A stretch of DNA of 64,000 nt from Sinomonas sp. ASV486 (GCF_030908215.1 NZ_JAVFJK010000007.1:1-64000); one strand, 5' to 3'. Positions 35,233 to 43,330 are shown, numbered from the stretch's first letter. Translations and numbers: made by a program. The notes: generated from the letters alone by a model not told the origin.

Positions 35233-36371
35233 CACAGTCCTTCCTCGCCCGTCGGTGTTCCCGGCCAAGCTGATTCGAACCAGCCAGCATCCGTCAATGC
35301 CGCTCGCGCATCGGCCGCGGTCAAGTGGCCGTATATGCCAAGGGTCGTCTGGATACTTGCGTGTCCCATCAGCCGCTGGACGACCGCCCAGTCGGTGCCG
35401 CGCCGGATCAGCTCGGTGGCATAGGTGTGCCGCAGCTGGTGGGGGGTGAAGTTTTCGAGGCCTGTCAGCACCCTGAGGCGGAGCACGAGATCGCGCACCC
35501 CGGAATACGTCACCGGATGCCCGCGGCGGCCGCCCCAGAGATTCACGAACACGTAGTCCGAGTCGACGGAGCCGCACTCCTCGTCGATGTAATCGGCGTA
35601 GAGGGTGAACAGCTGGGCGTTGACCGGAACGCTGCGCGCCTTCTGCCCTTTGACCCGCGCGCCATTGCTGTTCTCGCGGGGAACAATGTCGACTTCCTGC
35701 CGCGAGATGCTCAGATCGCTGTGGCGAAGGCCGAGCACCTCGCCGACCCTCATCCCGGTCTCGAACAGCGTGCCAATCAGCAACCGGTCCCGATGCCGGC
35801 CGCACGCTGCCAGGACGCGCGCGATGTCCTCGCGCGCGATCACTTTGGGAGCGGGCCGAGTGACGCCTCGGAGCCGGATCTCACGCCGGACCGCTCCGCT
35901 CATCGCGTGGTCCAGGAACGGCTTGAACCGTCCCCGTCCCGCACCTGCCACCCAGCGGGACATCTGCAGATCCACCAGCGCATCGTGACGCCGCTGGAAG
36001 TCATAGAAGGCCGACACCGCCGCGAGCTTGCGCTCCAGCGATCGCTCCCGAAGCGAGGGGGCCGCCCTCGGCAGCACCGCGACACCCTTGCCCCGGTATT
36101 TAACCGGCGTCCTCAACCAACCAACCCACTCGCCGATGTCCTGCAAGCCCAGGGCGCGCCAATCCTTCTCGGTCTCATCCAGCCACCAGAAGAGGTCTTT
36201 GAGGTCGTGCGCGTAGCCCTTGACCGTGTTGGGAGAGTAGCTCGTCCGCTGGAGGTGGGCGAGAAAAGCCTCGACAGGCTTGACCGGCCTCATTCCCGCG
36301 TCCACAACCGTGTATGAACGCTCATCTGTGTTCGGCAACGCCATCGCCTGCACGCGCATGAATCCAGCCAT
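35232..36371 (-). CDS. tnpA: Tn554-type tyrosine recombinase TnpA
   Basis: 379 residues from ATG 36371 (GAAGG upstream). The N-terminal SAM-like domain (FLAHLQRTSYSPNTVKGYAHDL, about 34-55) is followed by the catalytic domain: Arg in ETGMRVGEVLGLR, His-x-x-Arg in TPHQLRHTYATE, LMGHASIQTT, and the Tyr nucleophile in LGIYGHL. All residues are in place. The gene starts 111 bases inside the right end of the element, as tnpA does in Tn554, and its stop overlaps the tnpB ATG. Confidence 0.92.
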   Translation of the reverse strand: MAGFMRVQAMALPNTDERSYTVVDAGMRPVKPVEAFLAHLQRTSYSPNTVKGYAHDLKDLFWWLDETEKDWRALGLQDIGEWVGWLRTPVKYRGKGVAVLPRAAPSLRERSLERKLAAVSAFYDFQRRHDALVDLQMSRWVAGAGRGRFKPFLDHAMSGAVRREIRLRGVTRPAPKVIAREDIARVLAACGRHRDRLLIGTLFETGMRVGEVLGLRHSDLSISRQEVDIVPRENSNGARVKGQKARSVPVNAQLFTLYADYIDEECGSVDSDYVFVNLWGGRRGHPVTYSGVRDLVLRLRVLTGLENFTPHQLRHTYATELIRRGTDWAVVQRLMGHASIQTTLGIYGHLTAADARAALTDAGWFESAWPGTPTGEEGL

Positions 36372-36381
36372 CCCGCCTTCT

Positions 36382-36416
36382 CGTCGTTGACACGATCAGG
36401 ATGATCGCCAACGACG
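36382..36416. repeat. Inverted repeat at the transposon right end
   Basis: CGTCGTTG (36382-36389) and CAACGACG (36409-36416), with an inner GATC/GATC pair, lie between the tnpA start and the right junction. Likely a recombinase binding site or the tnpA promoter operator; not proven. Confidence 0.5.
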
Positions 36417-36482
36417 CAGTTTTCGGGGTGCCACACCGTGCGTGAATTACATCACTGTCATCCCAGCGAAGGCTCCAGATAA

Positions 36483-36817
36483 TCTTCCACATACCTTCCA
36501 GCCGCTACGTTGTGGTCGAGTTGAAGTCCAAACGCTTCCGGCCCGAGCACCTCGGGCAGCTGAACTTCTACGTCGCCGCGGTCGACGGCATGCTCCGCCT
36601 GGGCCACCATGCCCCGACCGTGGGGATCCTGGTCTGCGGGTCCAAGAACGACCAGACCGTCCGGTACGCGCTCGACGCCTCAGCGACCCCGGTCGCCGTC
36701 GCCGCCTACACCTACGACACCCTCCCCGCCGAGGAGAAGGCATCCCTGCCCTCACCGGCGGCCATCACCGCCGCCCTCGAGCAGGGCACCGCTGCCGGAA
36801 AAGTGGAGCCCGAGTGA
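36483..36817 (+). pseudogene. DUF1016 nuclease, 3' part
   Basis: The last 111 or so codons of the DUF1016 gene cut at 28735. The frame reads HIPSSRYVVVELKSKRF, with the E-x-K of the PD-(D/E)XK nuclease motif, then EHLGQLNFYVAAVDG and the usual C-terminal segment to TGA 36815-36817. There is no start codon or ribosome site of its own. The first bases are the TCTTCC hexamer also found at 28730-28735. Together with the 5' fragment it forms a normal-length family member. Confidence 0.9.
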
Positions 36818-37063
36818 CCCAGGGCCCGCAGCGGATCCCAGCCTTCCCGCGGGTCCGCGTACGAGCCCGTGCGCGTCGTGGCCCTACCGGCGCGGTGCCC
36901 CGTCCGGAGTGGGACGCCTCCGAGTAAGCCAAGCTCCCCGCCTACGAACACCCCTGCCCGACCAGCTGGCCGGAGATCCCGGCCCGATGGCTTGGACTAG
37001 CCTGAGTACTCTAGTTTCTGCCTGGCGATAGCGGCGCTTGGGTGGACTTCCCCGTCATTTGGA
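36818..37063. other. Junction stretch between island and dehydrogenase operon
   Basis: About 245 bases with no supported gene. The island's right attachment site may lie here, but a repeat of the tRNA-Thr 3' end was not recognised. Confidence 0.4.
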
Positions 37064-37303
37064 TCAGCCGCCCGAAGCTGACTCAATTCTTACTCCATCT
37101 CGATGGTCGAAGGCTCGGCGGGGACCGCTGTCGGCGACGACCCAGAGGACTGTCGAATCAGTAGTCTTCGTGTCGACAGTGGCTGTGTATAGGGTTTTGC
37201 GTGGCTCAGTGACTGTGACGCGGTTGCCAGCGCTGAGAGATCTCCAATCCTCGGCTGGCGTCTCAGGTGCAGTGGAGGTCCTGTCCCCCCTTGTTCGAGT
37301 CAA
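37064..37303 (-). CDS. Small hypothetical protein
   Basis: 79 residues if the TTG at 37303 is the start; the true start may be later. The coding core is protein-like and beta-rich: AGNRVTVTEPRKTLYTATVD, then DSTVLWVVADSGPRRAFDHRDGV. It looks like a small barrel or KOW-type fold and resembles short unannotated actinobacterial proteins; no function is known. It overlaps the stop of the upstream reductase by 4 bases, so it could be the last cistron of the 2-oxoacid dehydrogenase operon. Confidence 0.45.
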   Translation of the reverse strand: MTRTRGDRTSTAPETPAEDWRSLSAGNRVTVTEPRKTLYTATVDTKTTDSTVLWVVADSGPRRAFDHRDGVRIESASGG

Positions 37304-38388
37304 GGTATGACCCCATCTGAGCGGTAACGGTCGAAGAGCCCCAGGAAGGAGTCCTCGGTGCGCCGGTAGCCGGTGAATCCGGCGAGGCGGCTCTTGCTCA
37401 TGTCGGCAAGTGCCTCGAAGTTGCGTCCGAGGTCGGCGTCGGTGTGCCACCATGAGGCCACCCGCCGGAGGTCCCGTTCTTGGAGGCTGTGCTCGTCCGC
37501 GATCGTTGCCCAGATCTTGTCCGCGCCGCGCATCTGCTCCACCAAGGGCCGTGGGTCGCCGTTGAAGCCCTCGGGTTCCACGCGGAAATAGGATGCGAGC
37601 TTCGGCCACATCCTTCGCCAACGGAAGACATCGCCGTTGACGATGTTGTAGGCCTCGTTCGCGGCCGCAGGAGTGGTTGCGGCCCAGATCATGTGTTCGG
37701 CCAGCAGGCTTCCGTCGGTCATGTCCGTCAGGCCATTCCATTGGGTCTCTGAGCCGGGGAAGACGAAGGGGCGTCCGAGCTTCCGACAGATGGTCGCCTG
37801 CGCGGCGAGGGTGAGGCCCATGTTCATGGCGTTCCCGACGGCGTGGCCCACTACGGTGTGGGCACGGTGCACCGACCACCGGAATCCCTGCCGTTCGGCA
37901 GCGGCCACCAGCTCGTCCTCCTGCGCGTAGTAGAAGTTGTCCACGGGAAGCCGGGGCTCATCTTCCACGAATGGCGTGTCGGGCATCTGGCCGAGGCCAT
38001 AGGCCTCGAAGGGGCCGATATAGTGCTTCAGCCCCGTCATCAGGGCCACGTGCTCGACAGGTGCGTGGGCGAGCGCAGCGAGGACGTTGCGGAGCATCCC
38101 GGCATTGACCGCGATGTTTTCTTTTTCCGTTGCCTGGCGGGACCACGCGGTGAAGAAGACGTGCGTCGGTCTCTCGTCCGCCAGCGCCTGGGTAAGGCTG
38201 TCGGGGGAAGAGAGATCGGCGCGGATATGGCGGCTGTTCCCGTGGGCCGTCGGTGTTCGTGACAGACCGGCGATGTCCCAGCCGTCCTGTTTGGTTATCC
38301 TCTCGACGATCGCGGAACCGGCAATGCCGCTTGCTCCGACGACGAGAGCCGATTTGCGAAGGCCTGCATGCTCTGCGGTCTCTGCCAT
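37300..38388 (-). CDS. PRISE-type NAD(P)-dependent reductase (SDR)
   Basis: 362 residues from ATG 38388 (AGGAG about 10 nt upstream). An extended/atypical SDR: cofactor motif ALVVGASGIAGSAIVER; TGLKHYIGPFEAYG carries the conserved Lys, and DNFYYAQEDEL the FYY motif of the progesterone 5-beta-reductase/iridoid synthase (PRISE) group, which reduces alpha,beta-unsaturated carbonyls at the expense of NADPH. Bacterial members have few known substrates. It follows the E2 gene by 40 bases in a minus-strand operon, so its product may feed the 2-oxoacid dehydrogenase or detoxify an intermediate; that is inference. Confidence 0.8.
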   Translation of the reverse strand: MAETAEHAGLRKSALVVGASGIAGSAIVERITKQDGWDIAGLSRTPTAHGNSRHIRADLSSPDSLTQALADERPTHVFFTAWSRQATEKENIAVNAGMLRNVLAALAHAPVEHVALMTGLKHYIGPFEAYGLGQMPDTPFVEDEPRLPVDNFYYAQEDELVAAAERQGFRWSVHRAHTVVGHAVGNAMNMGLTLAAQATICRKLGRPFVFPGSETQWNGLTDMTDGSLLAEHMIWAATTPAAANEAYNIVNGDVFRWRRMWPKLASYFRVEPEGFNGDPRPLVEQMRGADKIWATIADEHSLQERDLRRVASWWHTDADLGRNFEALADMSKSRLAGFTGYRRTEDSFLGLFDRYRSDGVIP

Positions 38389-38428
38389 GACTGAGGTTCT
38401 CCTATCCAAACAGGGTGTCGGGGGCGGG

Positions 38429-39715
38429 TCAGAGCAGGATGCTCATCGGGTTCTCGATACGGCGCTTGAAGGCAGCCAGGAGTTGGGCGGCCACGGCTCC
38501 GTCGATTGCCCTGTGGTCGGCCGACAGGGTGCAGGTCATGACGGTCGCGATCGTCAATTCGCCGTTCGTGACAACGGGGCGTGGTTCGGCCGCGCCGACA
38601 GCCAAGATCCCTGCCTGCGGCGGATTGAGGATGGCCGAGAACTCCCGCGTGCCGTACATGCCCAGATTGGTCAGGCTGAAAGATCCCCCCTCCAGCTCCT
38701 GCTGCCTGATCTTGCCTGCGTCGGCGCGCTGTTTGTAGTCGGAGGTCGCGCGGCAGACGGAGCCGATGGACATGTTCTCCAGATTGCGCACCACGGGGGT
38801 GAGGAGGCCGTCGTCGGTGGCGATGGCCACCGAGATGTCCACGCTCCGGAAGTAACGGATGCGGTCGCCCTGCCAGGCGACGTTCGCTGCGGGCACGTCG
38901 ACGAGGGCTCCGGCGAGGGCCTTGAGGATGAGGTCGTTGACGGTGGCTTTCTGTCCCGCCGCCGCCAGGCTCGCATTGACCTGGGTCCGCAGGTCCAGCA
39001 GTGCGTCCATTGTGACGTCTGCCGATGCGTAGAAGTGCGGAACTTTGGTCTTCGATTCGGTCAGTCGCCGGGCGATGGCGCGGCGCATGCCGGACAGCGG
39101 CTTGTCTTCGTAGCCTTCAGTCGCGGCCCGGGGCTCTTCGGATTCCTTGGCCGCGACGGGTTCCTGAGGTGCGGCGGGCTGGGCGGCGATCCTCTGAGCT
39201 GCCGTCTCGACGTCCCGACGGAGGATTCGGCCGTCTGGTCCCGACCCTGTCAGGTCGGCGATCGTGACTCCCATGTCCTTGGCCAGCTTCCGGGCAAGAG
39301 GAGAGCTGAACACTCTGCCGGCGACCTGGGGTTCGGCGACCTCCACGTTGGGAGCTTCGGCGGGGACATGGTCAGGGGCGGGCGCTTCCGTGTCGTGCGG
39401 TACCGGCTGTCCGGCGGCGGTGAGGACGGCGTGTCCGGCGGCGGCGATCTCCCTGTCGATGGTGGCCTCGTCCTCGCCTGCTTGGACGAGCACGGCGATG
39501 GGTTCGCCGACTTCCACCGAGGTGCCGGGGTCGATGAGGAGGCGTCCGACCGTACCTGTGGCCTCTGCTTCCAGCTCGACCGTGGCCTTCTCGGTCTCGA
39601 TCTCGGCAATCGGCTGGCCGACAGCGATCGTGTCTCCGACGGCGACCAGCCAGTCCTGCAGTGCTGCTTCTGTTGCGTCGGCCACGACGGCCGGCATGGT
39701 GATAATGGTTGCCAT
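38429..39715 (-). CDS. 2-oxoacid dehydrogenase E2 acyltransferase
   Basis: 428 residues. The N-terminal lipoyl domain (about 1-80) has the lipoylated Lys at about residue 43 in IETEKATVE. A linker leads to the peripheral-subunit-binding domain (FSSPLARKLAKDMGVTIADL, then GPDGRILRRDV) and a C-terminal catalytic domain ending with SADHRAIDGAVAAQLL, the acyltransferase His and Asp motif. With the fused E1 just upstream it forms two parts of an acyl-CoA-producing complex. No E3 (lipoamide dehydrogenase) gene is nearby, so the general E3 of the cell is presumably shared. The acyl group (acetyl from pyruvate or acetoin, or branched chain) is not decided by sequence. Confidence 0.9.
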   Translation of the reverse strand: MATIITMPAVVADATEAALQDWLVAVGDTIAVGQPIAEIETEKATVELEAEATGTVGRLLIDPGTSVEVGEPIAVLVQAGEDEATIDREIAAAGHAVLTAAGQPVPHDTEAPAPDHVPAEAPNVEVAEPQVAGRVFSSPLARKLAKDMGVTIADLTGSGPDGRILRRDVETAAQRIAAQPAAPQEPVAAKESEEPRAATEGYEDKPLSGMRRAIARRLTESKTKVPHFYASADVTMDALLDLRTQVNASLAAAGQKATVNDLILKALAGALVDVPAANVAWQGDRIRYFRSVDISVAIATDDGLLTPVVRNLENMSIGSVCRATSDYKQRADAGKIRQQELEGGSFSLTNLGMYGTREFSAILNPPQAGILAVGAAEPRPVVTNGELTIATVMTCTLSADHRAIDGAVAAQLLAAFKRRIENPMSILL

Positions 39716-39742
39716 GGTTCTGTGGTCTTTCGGTCGCGAGGG

Positions 39743-41959
39743 TCAGGAGAGGCCGAGGTTGCGGGCGAGCTCGTCGAAGCCGGTCAGGACGTCGTCCAGG
39801 TCGGCATTCGCGGCGGCTTCCAGAACCTTGGAGATGCTGGGCGCAGCCTCCCTGCCCATGACCCGTTGGATCGGCTGGTCGAGGTAGTCGAAGAAGCGCC
39901 GCTGGATCTCGTCGGCGAGCCATCCGCCGTACGAAGTTCCTGACGCACCCTGCTCCACGATCAGCACATTGTTCGTCTTCTTGATCGATGCCCCGATCGC
40001 CTCCCAGTCCAGCGAGGCCTTGTCCAGCCAACGCAGGTCGATGACTTCGGCATCCAGCTGGGAACGCTGCTCCGCGGCTTGCAGACAGAGGCCGACCATG
40101 TTCAGGTAGGTCAGGACCGTGGCGCCCTTGCCCGCGCGTCGGACGGCTGCCCGGCCGACAGGCAGACGGTAGTCGAGATCGCCCTCTGGAATGGGCCCCT
40201 GCGTGCCATACAGATCCACATGCTCAAGCACGAGGACGGGGTCCTGCAGGTCGAGAGCGGTGTTCATCAGTCCGATGTAGTCGCCCGGAGTGGAGGGAGC
40301 AACGATTCGCCAGCCGGGGTTGGTGGCGAAGATTCCTGCGGGGTCCATCGAGTGCTGGGAGCCGTATCCGGCGCCCATGGCGACCTTCGAGCGCAGGACG
40401 ACGGGCATCCCGGACTGGCCGCCGAACATGTGCCTGGCTTTGCCGATCTGATTGAAGATCTGGTCGGCGGCGACCCATACGAAGTCCGAGTACATGAATT
40501 CGACGACGGGTTTGTACCGGCCAGTCATCGAGAGCCCCCCGGCCAGGCCGGCAAAGGCGTTCTCGCTGATGGGAGTGCCGAGCACCCGGTCGGGATGGGC
40601 GTCCTTCAGGCCCCGGGTGGCCCCGTTGGTGCCGCCCTTGAGCCGGTGCACGTCCTCGCCGAGGATGACGACGCCCTGGTCGAGGTCCATGCGGCGGCCC
40701 AGCACGTCGGCGATGGCGTCGACGAAACGCCGCGGCCTGGCGGCTCGCTCATAGTCGTCGGACAGGACCTGGCCCCCGACGACCAGCTCGGCTCTGATGC
40801 CATCGTCGACGGTGGCCGGGTCCGGCCACAGGGCCGGGCGGATACGGCGGGCGCCCTTGCTGCTGTCGGGGTCCTTCTCGGTCAAGGCCTCCACGACACC
40901 GGCGACCAGCTCGGCGATGCTGGACTGCAGGTCTTCCAGCTGCTCCTTCGAGACGAGTCCGCGGCGGGTCATCTCATCGGCGACCCTGCGCAAGGGATCC
41001 CGGTCGCGCCACTGCTTCTCCTCCTCCTTGCTCCGGTAGCCGAAGGCGCTTCCCGGGAAGGGTCCGTTCTGGTGGAAGTAGCGGTAGGTCTCGGCTTCGA
41101 TGAGGGTGGCGCCGCGGCCGGCACGCATATGTCCGACGGCGGCCCGCTGTGCCAGATACACCGCCAGTGGATCCATTCCGTCGACCCGCCAGGAGGTGAT
41201 GCCGAAGCCAGGGCCTCGGGCGGCGAGTCGTGGATCGCCGGTGACCTCTGCAACGTGGGTGGACACCGCGTAAAGGTTGTTCTCGATGAAGAAGCACAGC
41301 GGCAGGCGCCAGGCCGCAGCGAGATTGAAGGTCTCGAGCGTCGATCCGATGTTGGAGGCCCCGTCGCCGAAGTATGTGACGGTCACTCCAATGCCCGATG
41401 CGTCGCCATCCTCCTCCGCGTTCTGGGCGTCCCGGCGCTGGGCCCAGGCATTCCCGGCGGCCAGGGGAACACCGCCGCCGACGATGGCGTTGGTGCCCAA
41501 AGCGCCGGCCTCCATCCACTGGAGGTGCATCGATCCGCCGCGGCCCCCGCTGAAGCCAGCCTTCAGACCCAGGATCTCGGACATCGTGCACCGGAGGAAT
41601 TCGATCAGACGGTCATCCTTGATGCCGTCGGCGAGGGTCAGGCCCTCGGGCCGGAGGTACGAGAGGCCCTTGGCGAGGAACTGGTGGTGGCCGCGGTGGG
41701 TGCCGTTGACTCCGTCAGCCGCGGCCAGGGCGAGCACAGAGCCGACGGCGGCGCCCTCTTGGCCGATGCTGGAGTGAGCAGGGCCGTGGACGAGCCCCTC
41801 GCCCGCAAGCTGGAGGACCGCTTCCTCGAAGGTCCTGACCGTCTGCATCTGGACGAGCATGGTCTCCAGCAGGGCTGGATCCGCTGCGTCCCAGTCGTCA
41901 CGCGTCGTCTGCAGCTCGGTGCAGTCCGCGGAAAGAGACAGGGGAGAAGTAGTGGGCAT
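39743..41959 (-). CDS. Fused alpha-beta 2-oxoacid dehydrogenase E1
   Basis: 738 residues from ATG 41959 (CTGGAG upstream). The E1-alpha half (about 1-370) has PAHSSIGQEGAAVG and the thiamine diphosphate motif VTYFGDGASN to IENN (about 193-226). The E1-beta half (about 410-738) has VVILGEDVHRLKGGTNGAT and FMYSDFVWVAADQIFNQ. Alpha and beta are usually separate genes in acetoin and branched-chain complexes; here they are one chain, as in some actinobacteria. First gene of the E1-E2-reductase operon, divergent from the GntR regulator. Two palindromes in the intergenic DNA probably control it. Confidence 0.9.
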   Translation of the reverse strand: MPTTSPLSLSADCTELQTTRDDWDAADPALLETMLVQMQTVRTFEEAVLQLAGEGLVHGPAHSSIGQEGAAVGSVLALAAADGVNGTHRGHHQFLAKGLSYLRPEGLTLADGIKDDRLIEFLRCTMSEILGLKAGFSGGRGGSMHLQWMEAGALGTNAIVGGGVPLAAGNAWAQRRDAQNAEEDGDASGIGVTVTYFGDGASNIGSTLETFNLAAAWRLPLCFFIENNLYAVSTHVAEVTGDPRLAARGPGFGITSWRVDGMDPLAVYLAQRAAVGHMRAGRGATLIEAETYRYFHQNGPFPGSAFGYRSKEEEKQWRDRDPLRRVADEMTRRGLVSKEQLEDLQSSIAELVAGVVEALTEKDPDSSKGARRIRPALWPDPATVDDGIRAELVVGGQVLSDDYERAARPRRFVDAIADVLGRRMDLDQGVVILGEDVHRLKGGTNGATRGLKDAHPDRVLGTPISENAFAGLAGGLSMTGRYKPVVEFMYSDFVWVAADQIFNQIGKARHMFGGQSGMPVVLRSKVAMGAGYGSQHSMDPAGIFATNPGWRIVAPSTPGDYIGLMNTALDLQDPVLVLEHVDLYGTQGPIPEGDLDYRLPVGRAAVRRAGKGATVLTYLNMVGLCLQAAEQRSQLDAEVIDLRWLDKASLDWEAIGASIKKTNNVLIVEQGASGTSYGGWLADEIQRRFFDYLDQPIQRVMGREAAPSISKVLEAAANADLDDVLTGFDELARNLGLS

Positions 41960-42018
41960 CGTTGCTCCAGAAGGATCGCGAAGGGAGAGAGATGTGTCTC
42001 ATCCCACAATAGTGATAG

Positions 42019-42030
42019 ATTGGATCCAAT
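42019..42030. promoter_or_regulatory. GntR-type operator, copy 1
   Basis: Perfect 12-bp palindrome ATTGGATCCAAT in the divergent E1/gntR intergenic region. An identical copy lies 52 bp away (42071-42082), five helical turns, so two regulator dimers could bind on the same face. The placement suggests repression of the E1 operon. Confidence 0.8.
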
Positions 42031-42070
42031 ACAAGCACCCAAGGGATCTTATGCGGAGAATTTCGGCGAT

Positions 42071-42082
42071 ATTGGATCCAAT
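42071..42082. promoter_or_regulatory. GntR-type operator, copy 2
   Basis: Second perfect ATTGGATCCAAT, 31 bases before the gntR ATG. Probably mediates autoregulation by the GntR/FCD protein encoded next. Confidence 0.8.
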
Positions 42083-42112
42083 GTTAGGGAATTCGTATGA
42101 AGGGAAGCTCTG

Positions 42113-42766
42113 ATGCTGAAGAAGTCAGGGGCGGTGAGCCAGCAGATCGCCGACGAGCTGAGGGCGCGCATCCTCTCCGGCGCGCTGCCGCCCGGCACGC
42201 GCATCCGCCAGGAGCAGATCGCCGAGGAGTTCGGTGTCAGCCGGCTGCCGATCCGCGAGGCTCTGCGCATCGTGGAGTCCCAAGGCCTAGTCACGCTCGT
42301 CGCTGCGACCGGCGCGTGGGTGAGCTCCATGGACCTCGGCGAGTGCCAGGAGACATACCTGATCCGCGAGCGGCTCGAGCCGCTCGCGCTTGGGTTGTCC
42401 GTGAAGCACATGAGCGGGGAGACGATCGAGCGACTCGAGGAGCTGGCGCGTCGGATCGAGGGCTCTGCCTCGGCGGAAGAGTTCATGGACCTAGACCGGC
42501 AGTTCCACCTGCTCAGCGTCCAGGACGCAGGCATGGGCCGGCTGCTTGAGATGGTAGAGCGACAGTGGAACACGACGCAGCATTACAGGCGGGCGTACGT
42601 TCAGCTGACCGGCACCGACGGCCTGCAGGAGACCCACCTCGAACATCGCCTTCTGGTCGCTGCCATCCGCAGGAGGGACTCGAGGTCGGCCGAGGAACTG
42701 CTGGGGATGCACATCCGCAAGACGCGCATCGCCCTGGAGGACCATCCAGAAATCTTCGACCACTGA
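42113..42766 (+). CDS. GntR/FCD-family transcriptional regulator
   Basis: 217 residues from ATG 42113 (AAGGGAAG upstream). The N-terminal winged HTH has GALPPGTRIRQEQIAEEFGVSR and LPIREALRIVESQGLV; the C-terminal FCD ligand domain has ERLEPLALGLSV, DLDRQFH and HLEHRLLVAAIRRRD, whose Asp/His residues usually bind a metal and an organic acid. It is divergent from the E1 operon and flanked by two identical palindromes, so it most likely represses that operon and itself until an organic acid binds. The VOC gene follows 24 bases downstream on the same strand. Confidence 0.9.
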   Translation: MLKKSGAVSQQIADELRARILSGALPPGTRIRQEQIAEEFGVSRLPIREALRIVESQGLVTLVAATGAWVSSMDLGECQETYLIRERLEPLALGLSVKHMSGETIERLEELARRIEGSASAEEFMDLDRQFHLLSVQDAGMGRLLEMVERQWNTTQHYRRAYVQLTGTDGLQETHLEHRLLVAAIRRRDSRSAEELLGMHIRKTRIALEDHPEIFDH

Positions 42767-42790
42767 CGCACGACAGAAGGGAGACTCCAG

Positions 42791-43330
42791 TTGCACGAGT
42801 CGAACACCCCGGCGCCGCGGCGCGGCCTGCCGGGAATCACCGGAACCGACCACATAGGCTTCACCGTCCCGGACATCCAGGAGGCACACGAATTCCTGGT
42901 TGACGTCATCGGGTGTGATCACGTCTACTCGCTGGGTCCCTACCCACGGAACCCGGAGCTGATGAGCCATCGGCTCAACGTCCACCCCGGTGCCGTGATG
43001 CGGGAGATCCGCTTCTACCGATGCTTCAACGGCGCCAATTTCGAGGTGTTCAACTACGAATCGCCGGATCAGCGGCGCGAGCAGCCGAAGAACACAGATG
43101 TCGGCGGCCATCACATCGCCTTCTACGTCGAGGACATCGATGAGGCGATCGCGTACCTGAAGGCTCGAGGGGTTCAGGTGCTCGGCGAGCCGACGCGCAG
43201 CTCCGGGGCCAGCGAAGGTCAGCGCTGGGTGTACTTCCTGTCGCCCTGGGGCATGCAGTTCGAGCTCGTGTCGTTTCCCCTGGGCAAGGCCTATGAGTCC
43301 AATGCGCCCGTGAAGCTGTGGAAACCGTGA
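42791..43330 (+). CDS. VOC-superfamily protein (glyoxalase/dioxygenase type)
   Basis: 179 residues; TTG 42791 is chosen as start because GGGAG lies 8 nt upstream. Two paired beta-alpha-beta modules of the vicinal oxygen chelate fold are visible, with likely metal ligands in TDHIGFTVPD, GGHHIAFYVED and MQFELVSFP. Members act as lyases, epimerases or dioxygenases on adjacent-oxygen substrates. It shares a transcript with the GntR regulator and so is probably induced by the same signal as the dehydrogenase operon. The reaction cannot be named. Confidence 0.82.
   Translation: MHESNTPAPRRGLPGITGTDHIGFTVPDIQEAHEFLVDVIGCDHVYSLGPYPRNPELMSHRLNVHPGAVMREIRFYRCFNGANFEVFNYESPDQRREQPKNTDVGGHHIAFYVEDIDEAIAYLKARGVQVLGEPTRSSGASEGQRWVYFLSPWGMQFELVSFPLGKAYESNAPVKLWKP

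Larger units (their letters stand above)
28736..36482. mobile_element. Tn554-family transposon inserted in a DUF1016 gene
   Basis: About 7.75 kb. The right part holds tnpA, tnpB and tnpC on the minus strand, overlapping end to start, in the order and with the sizes typical of Tn554-like elements (two tyrosine recombinases and a small DUF6262-type protein). The left part is cargo: a KAP P-loop NTPase, an ECF sigma factor and a membrane protein. There are no terminal inverted repeats joining the ends. Both ends touch the hexamer TCTTCC, and deleting the element with one copy restores the DUF1016 frame exactly. Site-specific transposition into that gene is therefore inferred. tnpB is frameshifted, so the element may be immobile now. 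Confidence 0.85.
17042..36900. mobile_element. Decayed integrative conjugative island at tRNA-Thr
   Basis: The left edge is the tRNA-Thr 3' end, followed by a HTH excisionase candidate and a tyrosine integrase. Inside are conjugation genes (an ATPase remnant, a TcpA/VirD4-type coupling protein, DUF4913), Lsr2, nuclease genes and low-GC stretches unlike the flanking metabolic genes. The right edge is uncertain: the 2-oxoacid dehydrogenase operon begins by 37064, and a repeat of the tRNA 3' end was not found by eye. No relaxase or full VirB4-like ATPase is visible, so self-transfer is unlikely. A Tn554-family transposon is nested at 28736-36482. Confidence 0.6.

Noticed and set aside
33616-35805. 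729-codon frame that would extend TnpB upstream into tnpA and downstream past 34100
   Set aside because: The upstream 190 codons are the tnpA gene read in the wrong frame, and the downstream part lies over the true catalytic frame of TnpB.
36512-36817. A free-standing 101-residue protein starting at GTG 36512
   Set aside because: It has no ribosome site, and the in-frame sequence before it continues the DUF1016 homology back to the transposon junction, so it is a gene fragment.
17000-37000. A direct repeat of the tRNA-Thr 3' end marking attR
   Set aside because: I scanned for copies of the T-arm and acceptor sequence downstream and saw none. A search allowing mismatches would be needed.
37064-37879. 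271-codon frame on the minus strand
   Set aside because: Only the last ~79 codons look like protein; the rest overlaps the PRISE reductase in another frame.
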